Shown: positions 34,272 through 43,157, numbered from the stretch's first letter. The stretch: 64,000 nt of DNA from Roseibium marinum (GCF_002906165.1 NZ_PPCN01000012.1:118006-182005); one strand, 5' to 3'. Program-made: numbers and translations. The notes: generated by a model not told the origin, from the sequence alone.

Positions 34272-35737
34272 GTGTTTCCTTCAACGTTTATGGCCCGCAG
34301 AACGGCTTCGTGATCCGAAAACGGAATCACTGTGTCGCCAACAATCTGGCCGGTTTCATGACCTTTTCCCGCGACACACAGGATATCGCCCTTCGCGAGC
34401 CGGCGGACCCCTTCCGCGATTGCCTCGAACCGGTCACCGATCTCCAGCGCATCCGGAGCCCCCTGCCGCACGGCTTTGCGGATCGTCGCGGGATCTTCGG
34501 AACGGGGATTGTCGTCGGTGACGATCACCAGATCCGCCTGCCGGGCCGCCGCCTCACCCATCAGCACCCGCTTGCCCGGGTCCCTGTCACCACCGGCGCC
34601 GACCACGACCGAAAGGACTCCATCCGTGAACGGCCGCAAGGCGGCAAGTGCGTTATCCAGCGCATCCGGCTTGTGGGCATAATCGACAAAAACCAGCCCC
34701 CCGGATTTCGTTTTACCGGCAAGCTCAAGCCGACCGGGTGCGCCTTTCAGATTTTCCAGCGCGCGCAGAGCCGTGCCGGTGTCGATCCCTGCCGCAATCG
34801 CAAGTCCGGCGGCAATCAGCGCATTGGAGACCTGAAACCGGCCGATCAGAGGCAGGGTCACCTTGTATTCGCCGCGGACCGTTTGCAGGGTCAGCTGCTG
34901 CGCCGCTCCGGCGGGTTTCCTGCCGGTCAGCTTGAGATCCCGGCCCGTTTCACCGACGCTCAGCACGGGAAGCCCGCGTGCTTGGGCAACAGCAAGGACC
35001 CGGTCGGCGTATTTCTCGCCAGGGTCGACGACCACCGTCCCCCCTGCCGGGAGCAATTCTGAAAAGAGGCGCAGCTTGGCGTTCAGATAGTCCTCGACGG
35101 TCGCATGATAATCCATGTGGTCGCGGCCAAGGTTCGTGAAGGCCGCCGCTGTCAGGCGCACCCCATCCAGACGGAACTGGTCAAGCCCGTGCGAGGAGGC
35201 CTCCAGCGCGGCATGATTGATGCCTTCGGCCTCGAGTTCCGAAAGTTCCTTGTGGAGCGCCACCGGATCGGGCGTCGTCAGACCGCCATAGCTTTCACCG
35301 TCCGGCCTGATTGTCCCGAGGGTTCCCAGACTTGCAGCAGGGTGTCCCGCGGCTTGAAAAATCTGGCGGGCAAAGTGGGCGACGGAGGTTTTTCCCGCCG
35401 TCCCCGTCACCGCGACGATCGTATCCGGCTGGGCACCGTAAAACCGCGCGGCCATTCCGGCAAAAACCTGACGGGGTTCCGGCGCACCCAGAACGACCGT
35501 ATGTTCCGGACAGGCCGCCCGCACCGCTGCCACTGCGTCGTCGGCGCATAGAACCGCAACGGCCCCGGCCGCGACCGCATTCGGGGCGAACCGGGTTCCA
35601 TCGACGGAAGCACCTTTGAAGGCCGCGAACAGAAAGCCGGGCTGGACCTTCCGGCTATCCGCGGTCAGGCCCGATATTTTCAGGCTCCTTGCCGCTTCCG
35701 GCAATGTCAGGCCGGCGGCTAAATACTCGAGATCCAT
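34268..35737 (-). CDS. murE: UDP-MurNAc-dipeptide--meso-diaminopimelate ligase
   Basis: 489 aa, Mur ligase adding the third stem residue. The DNPR motif (VIVTDDNPRSEDPATI) is specific for meso-diaminopimelate rather than lysine, consistent with a Gram-negative wall. The ATP site is VTGTAGKTSVAHFARQIF. The carbamylated-Lys region and NLGRDHMDYHATVEDYLNAK are present, as are DYAHKPDALDNALAALRPF and the C-terminal GKGHETGQIV. It is separated from ftsI by a 139-bp gap containing a long inverted repeat, the largest gap within the cluster. Confidence 0.97.
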   Translation of the reverse strand: MDLEYLAAGLTLPEAARSLKISGLTADSRKVQPGFLFAAFKGASVDGTRFAPNAVAAGAVAVLCADDAVAAVRAACPEHTVVLGAPEPRQVFAGMAARFYGAQPDTIVAVTGTAGKTSVAHFARQIFQAAGHPAASLGTLGTIRPDGESYGGLTTPDPVALHKELSELEAEGINHAALEASSHGLDQFRLDGVRLTAAAFTNLGRDHMDYHATVEDYLNAKLRLFSELLPAGGTVVVDPGEKYADRVLAVAQARGLPVLSVGETGRDLKLTGRKPAGAAQQLTLQTVRGEYKVTLPLIGRFQVSNALIAAGLAIAAGIDTGTALRALENLKGAPGRLELAGKTKSGGLVFVDYAHKPDALDNALAALRPFTDGVLSVVVGAGGDRDPGKRVLMGEAAARQADLVIVTDDNPRSEDPATIRKAVRQGAPDALEIGDRFEAIAEGVRRLAKGDILCVAGKGHETGQIVGDTVIPFSDHEAVLRAINVEGNT

Positions 35738-35780
35738 CTCATCCGATCATCCGGTTCGCGCGTCGTCTTGCTGAAGCTGT

Positions 35781-35824
35781 CTTTGAAGACCGGGTAACGG
35801 CTGCGACCCCGCCGGTCTTCAAAG
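35781..35824. repeat. 13-bp perfect inverted repeat in the ftsI-murE gap
   Basis: CTTTGAAGACCGG (35781-35793) and CCGGTCTTCAAAG (35812-35824) form a perfect stem around an 18-nt loop. Flanking GAAGC / GCTTC could extend it with a bulge. No T-run follows on the operon strand, so it is not a standard terminator. Confidence 0.6.
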
Positions 35825-35876
35825 CTTCAATTGAGCATTCTGCGGTCCGATGGACGCAGGCTGGTCCAGTGTCTCC

Positions 35877-37589
35877 TTAATAGGAAATCTCAATCGGTTC
35901 ATCCCCCTTGCCGAAACGCGGCATCACGCCAAGCATCGGCGCCGAGCGGCGGATGATCGCTCCCACGGTCGGCGCAGCGTTGAGACCGGCGGTGGCACCT
36001 ATGCCTTCGCGCTCCGATTTGGGCTCATCGAGGACGACCAGAACCACGTAGCGCGGATCGTCCATCGGAAAGGCCGACAGGAAGGAATTGCGGCGCTTGT
36101 TGTTTATGTAGCGGCCATTCTCGATCTTTTCCGCGGTGCCGGTTTTCCCGCCGACCGTATACCCCGGTACGTCCGCCCTGCGTCCGGAGCCGGACAGCAC
36201 ATTCAGGCGGAAGAGATACCGCATCATCCGGCTGACGTCCGGAGAAATAACTTGTTTGGCAACGGTTTGAACCTCTTCCTGGCTCCTCGGCAAGAAAGTC
36301 GGCGGATAAAGTTTGCCGCCATTCACCACCGCCGCCGCCGCCACCGCGGTCTGCATGGGTGTCACGGAAATACCGTGGCCGAAGGAAATCGTCATGGCCG
36401 CCAGTTCGTTCCATTTCGGTGGCAGCAGGGGCGCGGCGTTTTCAGGCAGCTCCGTCTTCAGACGCTCCGTCAGATGCAGGCGCTTGAAGAATTCCTGCTG
36501 CCGGGAAATGCCGGTTGCCAGCATCATTTTCGCGGTGCCGATATTGGACGAATAGATGAAGATTTCCGGCACGGACAGAATACGGTTTTTCCCGTGGAAA
36601 TCCGTGATCGTACGCCCGGCCGCCCGGATCGGCCGGGTCGCGTCGAAACTGTCATTGATGGAAACCGCCCCGGAATCCAGGGCCATCGCGACAGTGAAGG
36701 CCTTGAACACCGACCCCATTTCGAAAACACCGCCGGTGGCCCGGTTCAGCCGGTCTTTTTCCAGCGCCTGTGACCTGTCATTGGGATCGTAGTCCGGCAG
36801 GGAGGACATGGCGACGACCTCACCGGTCTTCGCATCCAGCACGATACCGGCCGCTGCAATCGCCCGGTAGCGATCCATCGCCTTGACCAGTTCGTCGCGC
36901 ACCACATGCTGAACGCGCAAATCGACGGAAAGGCGCACCGGCTCTATCGTCCGGTCGGAAGCAAAGCCCAGAGACTGGAGTTCGGCCAGCCACGCGTCAT
37001 CGATATACTTCTCGATCCCCGCGAGCCCCTGATTGTCCACATTGACGGAACCGACAATGTGCCCGGCGGTCGGTCCACCCGGATAGAACCGCTGGTTTTC
37101 AGACAGGAACCCGATGCCCGGCAGGCCGAGATTATGTACCTGTTCCGCCTGATGGGGTGTCATCTCCCGTTTCAGCCAGACAAAGCCCGCCCCGCTTTCC
37201 AGACGGCGGCGCACGGTGTTTTGATCCAGATCCGGCAACACCCGGATCAGGCCCTCGAGCGCCTCGTCCACATCGAGGATGCGGCGCGGTTCGGCATAAA
37301 GTGAAGTTGTCTTGATGTCTGTCGCCAGGATTTCTCCGTTGCGGTCGATAAGATCCGGACGGGAGGCGGCAACGGAATCCTGGGCGGAGATCCACGCCTT
37401 CGACGGCGCCTCCTCCATCTGGGCGAGAAGCACCAGCCGTCCCCCGATGGCCGCATAGACGCAAGCGAAGGCCAGCATGGCGACATAGACACGGGATTTG
37501 ACAGCACTGGACGAAACGGAGCCGCGCGCGGCTCTTGGCTGCGCGCGCCGCACCTGAAGGAAACTTGCCGGTTCACTTACCAATGTCAT
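35877..37589 (-). CDS. ftsI: Septal transpeptidase FtsI (class B PBP3)
   Basis: 570 aa, bitopic inner-membrane penicillin-binding protein that crosslinks septal peptidoglycan with FtsW. Basic cytoplasmic N-terminus, transmembrane helix about residues 33-52, pedestal domain with RPDLIDRNGEILATDI, and the transpeptidase domain. Catalytic motifs are placed exactly: S293-x-x-K296 (MGSVFK), S347-S-N349 (YSSNIGTAKM) and K482-T-G484 (VGGKTGTAEK). The length is normal. It lies 10 bp downstream of ftsL. Confidence 0.96.
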   Translation of the reverse strand: MTLVSEPASFLQVRRAQPRAARGSVSSSAVKSRVYVAMLAFACVYAAIGGRLVLLAQMEEAPSKAWISAQDSVAASRPDLIDRNGEILATDIKTTSLYAEPRRILDVDEALEGLIRVLPDLDQNTVRRRLESGAGFVWLKREMTPHQAEQVHNLGLPGIGFLSENQRFYPGGPTAGHIVGSVNVDNQGLAGIEKYIDDAWLAELQSLGFASDRTIEPVRLSVDLRVQHVVRDELVKAMDRYRAIAAAGIVLDAKTGEVVAMSSLPDYDPNDRSQALEKDRLNRATGGVFEMGSVFKAFTVAMALDSGAVSINDSFDATRPIRAAGRTITDFHGKNRILSVPEIFIYSSNIGTAKMMLATGISRQQEFFKRLHLTERLKTELPENAAPLLPPKWNELAAMTISFGHGISVTPMQTAVAAAAVVNGGKLYPPTFLPRSQEEVQTVAKQVISPDVSRMMRYLFRLNVLSGSGRRADVPGYTVGGKTGTAEKIENGRYINNKRRNSFLSAFPMDDPRYVVLVVLDEPKSEREGIGATAGLNAAPTVGAIIRRSAPMLGVMPRFGKGDEPIEISY

Positions 37590-37599
37590 GATCGGCTCC

Positions 37600-37953
37600 T
37601 CATCGGATCACTGCCGAGGAGCCGGCATAACCGCCCATCTGGTTGCCGCCGATCGGCTCAAGCATCACCGGCCGGGCCGGAAGATCTTCCGGCGTCACGA
37701 TCTGCTTCACATCCAACGGCTCCAGTTGCAGATAGTCGTTGTAGCGCGCGACAAGGGACTGGAGACGGTCCGGCTTGTTCAAAAGGCTCCATTCCGCCTT
37801 CAGAAGCTGGATCGTATCCCGTTCCTCGTCGATCTGGTGCTGGAGTTCCGCGACTTTCTCCGCGGACTTGGTTGCGGCCAGCTTCATGTCGTAGACGGTC
37901 GCCGCTCCGATCACGACCGCCAGAATGAACAGGATGTTCAGCGTTCGAACCAC
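37600..37953 (-). CDS. ftsL: Cell division protein FtsL
   Basis: 117 aa, bitopic divisome protein. One N-terminal transmembrane helix (LNILFILAVVIGAATVYDMKL) is followed by a periplasmic coiled coil (SAEKVAELQHQIDEERDTIQLLKAEWSLLNKPDRLQSLVARY). Sequence conservation in FtsL is low, so the call rests on topology, the LKAEW.LN.P.RL pattern and position between rsmH and ftsI. Confidence 0.92.
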   Translation of the reverse strand: MVRTLNILFILAVVIGAATVYDMKLAATKSAEKVAELQHQIDEERDTIQLLKAEWSLLNKPDRLQSLVARYNDYLQLEPLDVKQIVTPEDLPARPVMLEPIGGNQMGGYAGSSAVIR

Positions 37954-37955
37954 TT

Positions 37956-38996
37956 TCAGCCCCCTAACCCATGAAATTCCGCCAGCCTCGGAACGCCCGC
38001 GGCATGTATATCCAGATCGCGCGCGGCCGCCTCTATCCGCCGCCCCGCCCGAAGCTTCGCCGAGCGCGCGCGCGGATTGACATGCGTTTCGTCCGCCGCC
38101 GCCTCGACCGCCTTGCGCGTCAGCATCTCGAATGTCGCCGGCGGCACGTCCTGCTCCGGCATATGACGGGACCCGCCGCCCCGTGTCCGGGTTCTGTCCT
38201 GAAAGAAGCGCTTGACGATCCGGTCTTCCAGGGAATGAAAACTCACCAGAACCAGACGTCCGCCGGGCTTCAGGATGCGCTCGGCGGCGCCAAGCGCTTC
38301 GGCCGCCTGATGCAACTCGCCGTTCACATAGATCCGCAGCGCCTGGAAGGTGCGGGTTGCCGGATGAATCTGTGCCTTTTTCGGCGACCGGCCGAGCGCT
38401 TTCTCAATCAGGCCGGCCAGTTCCAGCGTGCGGGAGAACGGCTTCTCCTTGCGCGCGGCATCAATGGCATGAGCGACGGTGGTCGCGCGCTTTTCTTCTC
38501 CGAGAAGTCCGATGACCCGGATCAGGTCTTTAACAGGAAGCTCGTTCACCACGTCGGCCGCGGATGGGCCGGCCTGTTCCATGCGCATATCCAGGGGACC
38601 GTCGCGCAGGAAGGAAAATCCTCGGCCGGCCTCATCGATCTGCATGGAAGACACGCCCAGATCCAGCACCACGCCGTCAACCCCGTCAAAACCGTTATCG
38701 CGTGCGTAAGTTTCAAGGCCGGCGAATTGACCCGGCACCAGGATCAGGCGTCCGCCGGATTCCCTCACCAGATCCTGCCCACCGGCGATTGCATCCGGAT
38801 CCCGGTCGATACCGAGAACCTTTGCCCCCCGTTCCAGAACCGCATGCGAATAACCGCCTGCTCCGAACGTACCGTCGATAATCACTTCACCCGGTTGCGG
38901 GTCGAGCCACTTCAGAACTTCTGCCAGGAGAACCGGCACATGACGCATGGGTCCGCCAGCGGCAGGAGACATGTCCTTGTCGCCGAGCGCCATCAT
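37956..38996 (-). CDS. rsmH: 16S rRNA (cytosine-1402-N4) methyltransferase
   Basis: 346 aa, cytosolic. It methylates C1402 in the ribosomal decoding centre. Motifs: MRHVPVLLAEVLKWLDP, SAM site GEVIIDGTFGAGGYSHAVLERG, VVLDLGVSSMQIDEAGRGFSFLRDGPLDMRM, TFQALRIYVNGEL and LVLVSFHSLEDRIVKRFF. The start overlaps the mraZ stop by 4 bp; the C-terminus is 2 bp from the ftsL start. Confidence 0.96.
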   Translation of the reverse strand: MMALGDKDMSPAAGGPMRHVPVLLAEVLKWLDPQPGEVIIDGTFGAGGYSHAVLERGAKVLGIDRDPDAIAGGQDLVRESGGRLILVPGQFAGLETYARDNGFDGVDGVVLDLGVSSMQIDEAGRGFSFLRDGPLDMRMEQAGPSAADVVNELPVKDLIRVIGLLGEEKRATTVAHAIDAARKEKPFSRTLELAGLIEKALGRSPKKAQIHPATRTFQALRIYVNGELHQAAEALGAAERILKPGGRLVLVSFHSLEDRIVKRFFQDRTRTRGGGSRHMPEQDVPPATFEMLTRKAVEAAADETHVNPRARSAKLRAGRRIEAAARDLDIHAAGVPRLAEFHGLGG

Positions 38997-39460
38997 ACCG
39001 GCTCTCCTCCAGAAGATGCCGGGGACTGCCCCGACAGCATCGCAAGCGCGCGCTTTTGGGCCTCTGCGCGATACTCGCGGAACTTTTCAGGTTCCCAGAT
39101 CTGGAACTTGTATTTCATGCCGACAAAAGTCACCTGATCGGTGATGCCGGTGTGCTCGCGGATCATGTCGGAAATGGTCATGCGGCCATCTCCGTCGACC
39201 TTCGGGTTCTCGCTGGCGCCGAAAAGCGCAACGGCGAGCGCATCGTGATCGGGCGACAGCTTCGCGAACGCTTCCGAACGCTTTTCAATCTCGGCAAGCA
39301 GTTCGTTTCCGCCCGCATCGACTGCCTGGCAGTGGGAAGAACTAATGCAATAAAGGCCTTCAAATCCATCTCTCGCCAACACCGCGCGGAAGGGTGCCGG
39401 GATCGACACGCGACCCTTGGCATCCAGCCGGTTGGTAAAGTGAGAAACAAAGCCGGCCAT
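38993..39460 (-). CDS. mraZ: Transcriptional regulator MraZ
   Basis: 155 aa from the ATG at 39460 (MAGFVSHFTNRLDAKGRVSI). The longer frame to 39550 lacks family similarity. It is an AbrB-like DNA-binding protein, first gene of the dcw cluster, which represses its own promoter in E. coli. The two family boxes (D-x-x-x-R) are visible: LDAKGRVSIPAPFRAVL and VDGDGRMTISDMIREH. Four TGGG repeats with 10-bp spacing lie about 165-200 bp upstream and are probable autoregulatory sites. Confidence 0.95.
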   Translation of the reverse strand: MAGFVSHFTNRLDAKGRVSIPAPFRAVLARDGFEGLYCISSSHCQAVDAGGNELLAEIEKRSEAFAKLSPDHDALAVALFGASENPKVDGDGRMTISDMIREHTGITDQVTFVGMKYKFQIWEPEKFREYRAEAQKRALAMLSGQSPASSGGEPV

Positions 39461-39977
39461 AAAACCCCTCGAAACGGGTTCCCACCCGTCAACCCCCGAA
39501 ACGAAATACCCTGATGAGAAGAAAGGCCGGTAACCTGCCAGGACGTGCAATTTGCAAATGCAGCTCTTTCCGAGCCGTTAAATTGCCGCTCTGGCCAAAC
39601 TGAGACGGGCCTGCGCTCCCCATTCTGGGTTCTTATGGGATATCATGGGAAATCATGGGTGGTCAATGGAATCTCATGGATTCCGGCTCGATTTGATCGC
39701 ACACGACCCCATCGACTGACCTTAGGCCAATCATGCTTAATGAAGCCTTGACAGAAAAGAAGAATCGGATGCGCAGGTTTACGGAGGTTTTGCCTGCCCG
39801 GGTGTGCGAACCCGGCAAAATCTGCCTCGTTGCAAAGACTTGTGGAGAATGAGGATGCAGGCAGGGACAGGCCATACCCCAAACCCCGCACCGGCGGCCC
39901 AACCGGCTGTCACCGGTCAGGCCGCTTCTGTCCGAAGCCTCCATGGAGAGCGCCGGACATCGGCTTGTCGCAATAGA
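39461..39977. other. Leader and promoter region between mraZ and rnpB
   Basis: 517 bp without a credible protein gene. It holds the mraZ leader, the TGGG repeat array and, toward 39978, the sequence following the RNase P RNA 3' end. I see no tRNA or small ORF. Confidence 0.6.
39626..39680. promoter_or_regulatory. MraZ box array overlapping the probable mra promoter
   Basis: On the plus strand TGGG occurs at 39626, 39636, 39646 and 39656, exactly 10 bp apart, with weaker TGGA at 39667 and 39677. In E. coli MraZ binds TGGGN repeats spaced to a 10-bp period. On the minus strand TTGACC (39661-39666) with 18-bp spacing to TATCCC could be the promoter, so the boxes would cover it. Confidence 0.7.
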
Positions 39978-40392
39978 AACGCCAGCCGGCCTGTAAGCCG
40001 GGTTCTGTATGGCCCGCTTTCGCGGACGTGACAGCCATTCATCTGGGACGCCTGTTGCCAGACGCCTCACGCAACCAACCCGGACAGCTGACCTGGAAAC
40101 TGGCCTGGGTCCGGATCGCTCCGGTCCCGCGCTGCCCCTATTCGGTCTTGCTCCCGGTGGGGTTTACCGTGCCGCCTCTGTTGCCAGCTGCGCGGTGGGC
40201 TCTTACCCCACCCTTTCACCCTTACCCCGTCAAGATTTTTCAATCAGGCCGGGGCGGTTTGCTTTCTGTGGCACTTTCCCTAAGGTCACCCTCGCCGGGC
40301 GTTACCCGGCACCGTGTTTCCATGGAGCCCGGACTTTCCTCCCCCGCGGCCTTTCGGCGCTTGCGGCAGCGGCTGTCCGGCCGACTGGCGCC
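39978..40392 (-). ncRNA. rnpB: RNase P RNA
   Basis: Minus-strand class A RNase P RNA, the catalytic RNA that matures tRNA 5' ends. The universally conserved pairs are present: GAGGAAAGTCCGGGC (complement of 40327-40341) and ACAGAACCCGGCTTAC (complement of 39993-40008), which form helix P4. The ends are set by a 12-bp P1 helix: CGCCAGTCGGCC (from 40390 to 40379) pairs fully, with one G-U, with GGCCGGCTGGCG (from 39991 to 39980). The length of about 415 nt is normal for alphaproteobacteria. In Hyphomicrobiales it commonly lies just upstream of mraZ, as here. Apparent ORFs in this stretch are artefacts. Confidence 0.97.
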
Positions 40393-40722
40393 TGCGGACT
40401 TAAGTGGCTTTGGTCTCAAGGTCAAGCAAGCGGCCATAGCAGCCCGGGATACGTTCGCCTCGCCTGCGCGCTTTCCCGCGGACAATCGGCACACCTGAAT
40501 CCAGACATCTGAAGAAAAGCGAAAATACAATCAGAAAGAAAAACTTTCCAAGATACAATTATAGATAGTTCGGACCTGGAATAGTCATAAATAATAAATG
40601 GTTAATGTTGCCAATTGTTATTTTTAACAATGCGTAATCAGCGATGAAATTCAAGAATCCATTCAGGTAACATTAAATAATTTCCTTCAATCTTTCCCAA
40701 CGATTCTTTAAGGAGATACAAC
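40393..40722. other. AT-rich region between rnpB and the Cache-protein gene
   Basis: 330 bp, clearly lower in GC than its surroundings from about 40500. It should hold the rnpB promoter on one side and the promoter of the 40723-43024 operon on the other. One inverted repeat, ATTGTTA-TTTT-TAACAAT, lies at 40614-40631. No gene is seen. Confidence 0.6.
40614..40631. promoter_or_regulatory. Inverted repeat ATTGTTA-N4-TAACAAT
   Basis: Two perfect 7-bp arms about 90 bp upstream of the Cache-protein start. It could be an operator; it is AT-rich and may also be fortuitous. Confidence 0.35.
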
Positions 40723-41325
40723 ATGTGCAGATGGCACACCTGTTTACCGATAGCATTTCTGTTTTCATCAGGAGCGCTTGCCGAATCTGCACCCGATCCT
40801 GAAACGCTCATCACTCCGGCTGTGGTCGAAAGCGTTGGCGAATGGCTGTCCAATCCGATCGTCTCTCTGTCGATCAACGCCCAGAACGAGCTGCGAGGCT
40901 CCCTTTCCCAGGCTGACATCGACGCCCTCGACGGACAATGGCGCAAGGAAAGGGAGGCCGACGACAAACCTCTTATCTCCGCCACCTTGTCCGCCCCTCT
41001 TTCGATCTACCTCCTAAGAGTCCAGGCCAATTCGCTTGGCCTTCATCCCGAAATCTTCGTCATGGACGCCAACGGACTGAATGTCGGCCAGAGCGCGATT
41101 ACCGGCGACTACTGGCAGGGCGACGAAGACAAATTTCAGAAAACCTTTCCCAACGGGCCGGAAGCGATTTTCATCGACGCCGCGGAATGGGACGAGGATC
41201 TGCGGATCTGGCGCGCCCAGCTGAACCTGCCGGTTACCGATCCGGAGACCGGCAAAGTGATCGGTGCAGCCACGGTAGAATTTAACCTGACTGAACTTCA
41301 GCGCCGCCAAGCCCCGAATTCGTAA
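40723..41325 (+). CDS. Secreted single-Cache (PDC)-like sensor protein
   Basis: 200 aa, start supported by AAGGAG 7 bp before the ATG. Signal peptide MCRWHTCLPIAFLFSSGALA, no other membrane segment, so it is periplasmic. The body resembles the extracytoplasmic PDC/Cache fold normally built into chemoreceptors and kinases: a long N-terminal helix (VVESVGEWLSNPIVSLSINAQNELRGSLSQADIDALDGQWRKERE), then FVMDANGLNVGQSAITGDYWQGDEDKFQKTF, typical of the Cache ligand pocket, and VTDPETGKVIGAATVEFNLTEL. It lies 13 bp upstream of a chemoreceptor gene on the same strand. It probably binds a ligand and signals through that receptor; this is inference from context. Confidence 0.75.
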   Translation: MCRWHTCLPIAFLFSSGALAESAPDPETLITPAVVESVGEWLSNPIVSLSINAQNELRGSLSQADIDALDGQWRKEREADDKPLISATLSAPLSIYLLRVQANSLGLHPEIFVMDANGLNVGQSAITGDYWQGDEDKFQKTFPNGPEAIFIDAAEWDEDLRIWRAQLNLPVTDPETGKVIGAATVEFNLTELQRRQAPNS

Positions 41326-41338
41326 ACGGATCATTCCA

Positions 41339-43024
41339 ATGCTCAAGAACCTTTCCGTCAGTAAAAAGATTGCCGCCGGCTTTCTGGCGCTCGCACTCAT
41401 CGGCGCCGTCGCCGGAGGCACGAGTGCAATCCAGACATTGTCTGCCAGCCACGAAGTCGAGCGGGCTTCCGCACTTTCCAACCTCAATGCCCAGACAGCG
41501 CAGCTTAACGAAAAAATTGTTGGCCAGGCACTCGCGGTGAAATCGTTCCTGCTCACCGGCAACCGCGACTGGTTGACCCGGTCACAGGAGCTGGACGGTG
41601 AAATCAACCGCCAGTTCGCCGACGTCGAAACACTTATCGCGGCAACATCACCTGAGTTTCAGGAAAACCTCGATCGGCTCAAATCGAACTGGCAAACCTG
41701 GTTTGGTCAAATCGCAAACCGGCAGATCGACCTTATGCGGTCGCCTGACACCGTCGACCTGGCCCGCGCCATCGAAGTGACGCCTGAAAGCGCCGAACTG
41801 CTTGGGGCGGTACAGCAGGAAAGCCGAAGCTTTACCGAAGCGGTCGGTATCATGCGGAAGCAGTCCGAAGAAGTGCAAAATGCCGAGCTGCAGACAGTTG
41901 TGATCGTTGCGATCACCAGTGCACTTGTACTCACCCTTCTGGCAATGGTGCTGGGCTTTGTGAACCACATGGTGGTTTCCGTCCCGCTTTCCCGACTTTC
42001 CAGCATCACCCAGGCACTTGCAACCGGGGACACCTCTCAAACCGTCGATGGCGGCGACAGAGGCGATGAAATAGGTCTTCTGGGCCGGGCTCTGGGCGTT
42101 TTCCGGGAAAACCTGATCCGCACCCGCGAACTGGAAAATGCAGCTACCGAGGAACGGGAAAACGCGGAGCGGCTCAAGCGCGAGGAAATGGAAAATATCG
42201 CCAGTGATTTTGAGAGCACCGTTCTCAGCATATACAACGGCATGATCGCGAAACTCGATGAAATGACCACTTCGGCCGGTTCCTTGTCGGAAATCGCCAA
42301 CAACACGACGACAGAGGCACTTGCAGTGTCTGCGGCGGCCGAACAAGCGACCACGAATGTCAATACCGTTGCGAGCGCCACGGAGGAATTGTCCGCTTCG
42401 ATCCGGGCAATCACCGAACAGGTTCGCTCATCGTCTGAAATCGCTCGAAACGCGGAAACGGAAGTCGAACGGTCCAATCAGGCTGTCTCGACACTCCAGC
42501 AGGTGGTCGCCCGTATCGGCGACGTAACCAAGCTCATCACGGACATCGCCGAACAGACCAACCTGCTTGCCCTGAACGCCACGATCGAAGCAGCCCGAGC
42601 CGGCGAAGCCGGCAAGGGATTTGCGGTGGTTGCCACCGAAGTCAAAGCCCTGGCCGAACAGACGTCCAAGGCGACGGAAGAAATCGATCGTCAGATCAAC
42701 GAAATGCGCCAGGCAGCGGATGCGTCTACCGAAGCAACCGGCTCGGTCGCCGATATGGTGCAGAAAATCACGGAAAACACCTCTGCAATGTCCGGAGCCG
42801 CCGAAGAGCAGAACCTGGCGACCACGGAAATCGCCAGTAGCGTTGCCGAGGCGGCCCAGGGAACCGAAGGCGTGTCCCGGTCCATCGCGGAAGTCAGTGA
42901 CGCCGCAGGCGAAACGGCGAAACTGGGCACAGCGATGAATTCGGCCGTCGGTGAACTTCACGGCCAGTCCAACAATCTGCGCCACGCAATGGAAGAGTTC
43001 CTGACCAAGGTGCGCGCGGCCTGA
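41339..43024 (+). CDS. Methyl-accepting chemotaxis protein with four-helix/CHASE3-like sensor
   Basis: 561 aa, inner membrane. Helix 1 about residues 9-30 (IAAGFLALALIGAVAGG), a helical periplasmic segment of about 155 residues (SALSNLNAQTAQLNEKIVGQALAVKSFLLTGNRDWL is CHASE3-like), helix 2 (VVIVAITSALVLTLLAMVLGF), HAMP (LSRLSSITQALATGDTSQTVDGGDRGDEIGLLGRAL), and a long signalling domain. The kinase-contact tip is DIAEQTNLLALNATIEAARAGEAGKGFAVVATEVKALAEQ. The C-terminus is MEEFLTKVRAA with no NWETF-type pentapeptide. It is cotranscribed with the Cache-like protein gene upstream and ended by a strong terminator. Confidence 0.93.
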   Translation: MLKNLSVSKKIAAGFLALALIGAVAGGTSAIQTLSASHEVERASALSNLNAQTAQLNEKIVGQALAVKSFLLTGNRDWLTRSQELDGEINRQFADVETLIAATSPEFQENLDRLKSNWQTWFGQIANRQIDLMRSPDTVDLARAIEVTPESAELLGAVQQESRSFTEAVGIMRKQSEEVQNAELQTVVIVAITSALVLTLLAMVLGFVNHMVVSVPLSRLSSITQALATGDTSQTVDGGDRGDEIGLLGRALGVFRENLIRTRELENAATEERENAERLKREEMENIASDFESTVLSIYNGMIAKLDEMTTSAGSLSEIANNTTTEALAVSAAAEQATTNVNTVASATEELSASIRAITEQVRSSSEIARNAETEVERSNQAVSTLQQVVARIGDVTKLITDIAEQTNLLALNATIEAARAGEAGKGFAVVATEVKALAEQTSKATEEIDRQINEMRQAADASTEATGSVADMVQKITENTSAMSGAAEEQNLATTEIASSVAEAAQGTEGVSRSIAEVSDAAGETAKLGTAMNSAVGELHGQSNNLRHAMEEFLTKVRAA

Positions 43025-43062
43025 GGAAAGCAGCCGCTTCCGGCGACTTTCCCGATACAAGC

Positions 43063-43103
43063 AAACCTCCCGCGGCGGATATCCGTCGCGGGAGGTTTTT
43101 TTG
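43063..43103 (+). terminator. Rho-independent terminator of the chemoreceptor operon
   Basis: Near-perfect stem AAACCTCCCGCG...CGCGGGAGGTTT with one asymmetric base in the upper part, followed by TTTTTTT. Confidence 0.92.
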
Positions 43104-43157
43104 CAGCTGGCGCCTCTCCCTCATCGGCACCTAGTCATGTTTGGGTCGCCCTGAACT

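Noticed and set aside
35850..36773. 307-aa plus-strand frame opposite ftsI, and similar long frames opposite other genes
   Set aside because: These are antisense shadows caused by high GC; the minus-strand genes carry complete catalytic motifs.
40009..40530. Several open frames on both strands between mraZ and the Cache-protein gene
   Set aside because: They are artefacts of the RNase P RNA gene; conserved P4 and a 12-bp P1 helix identify rnpB.
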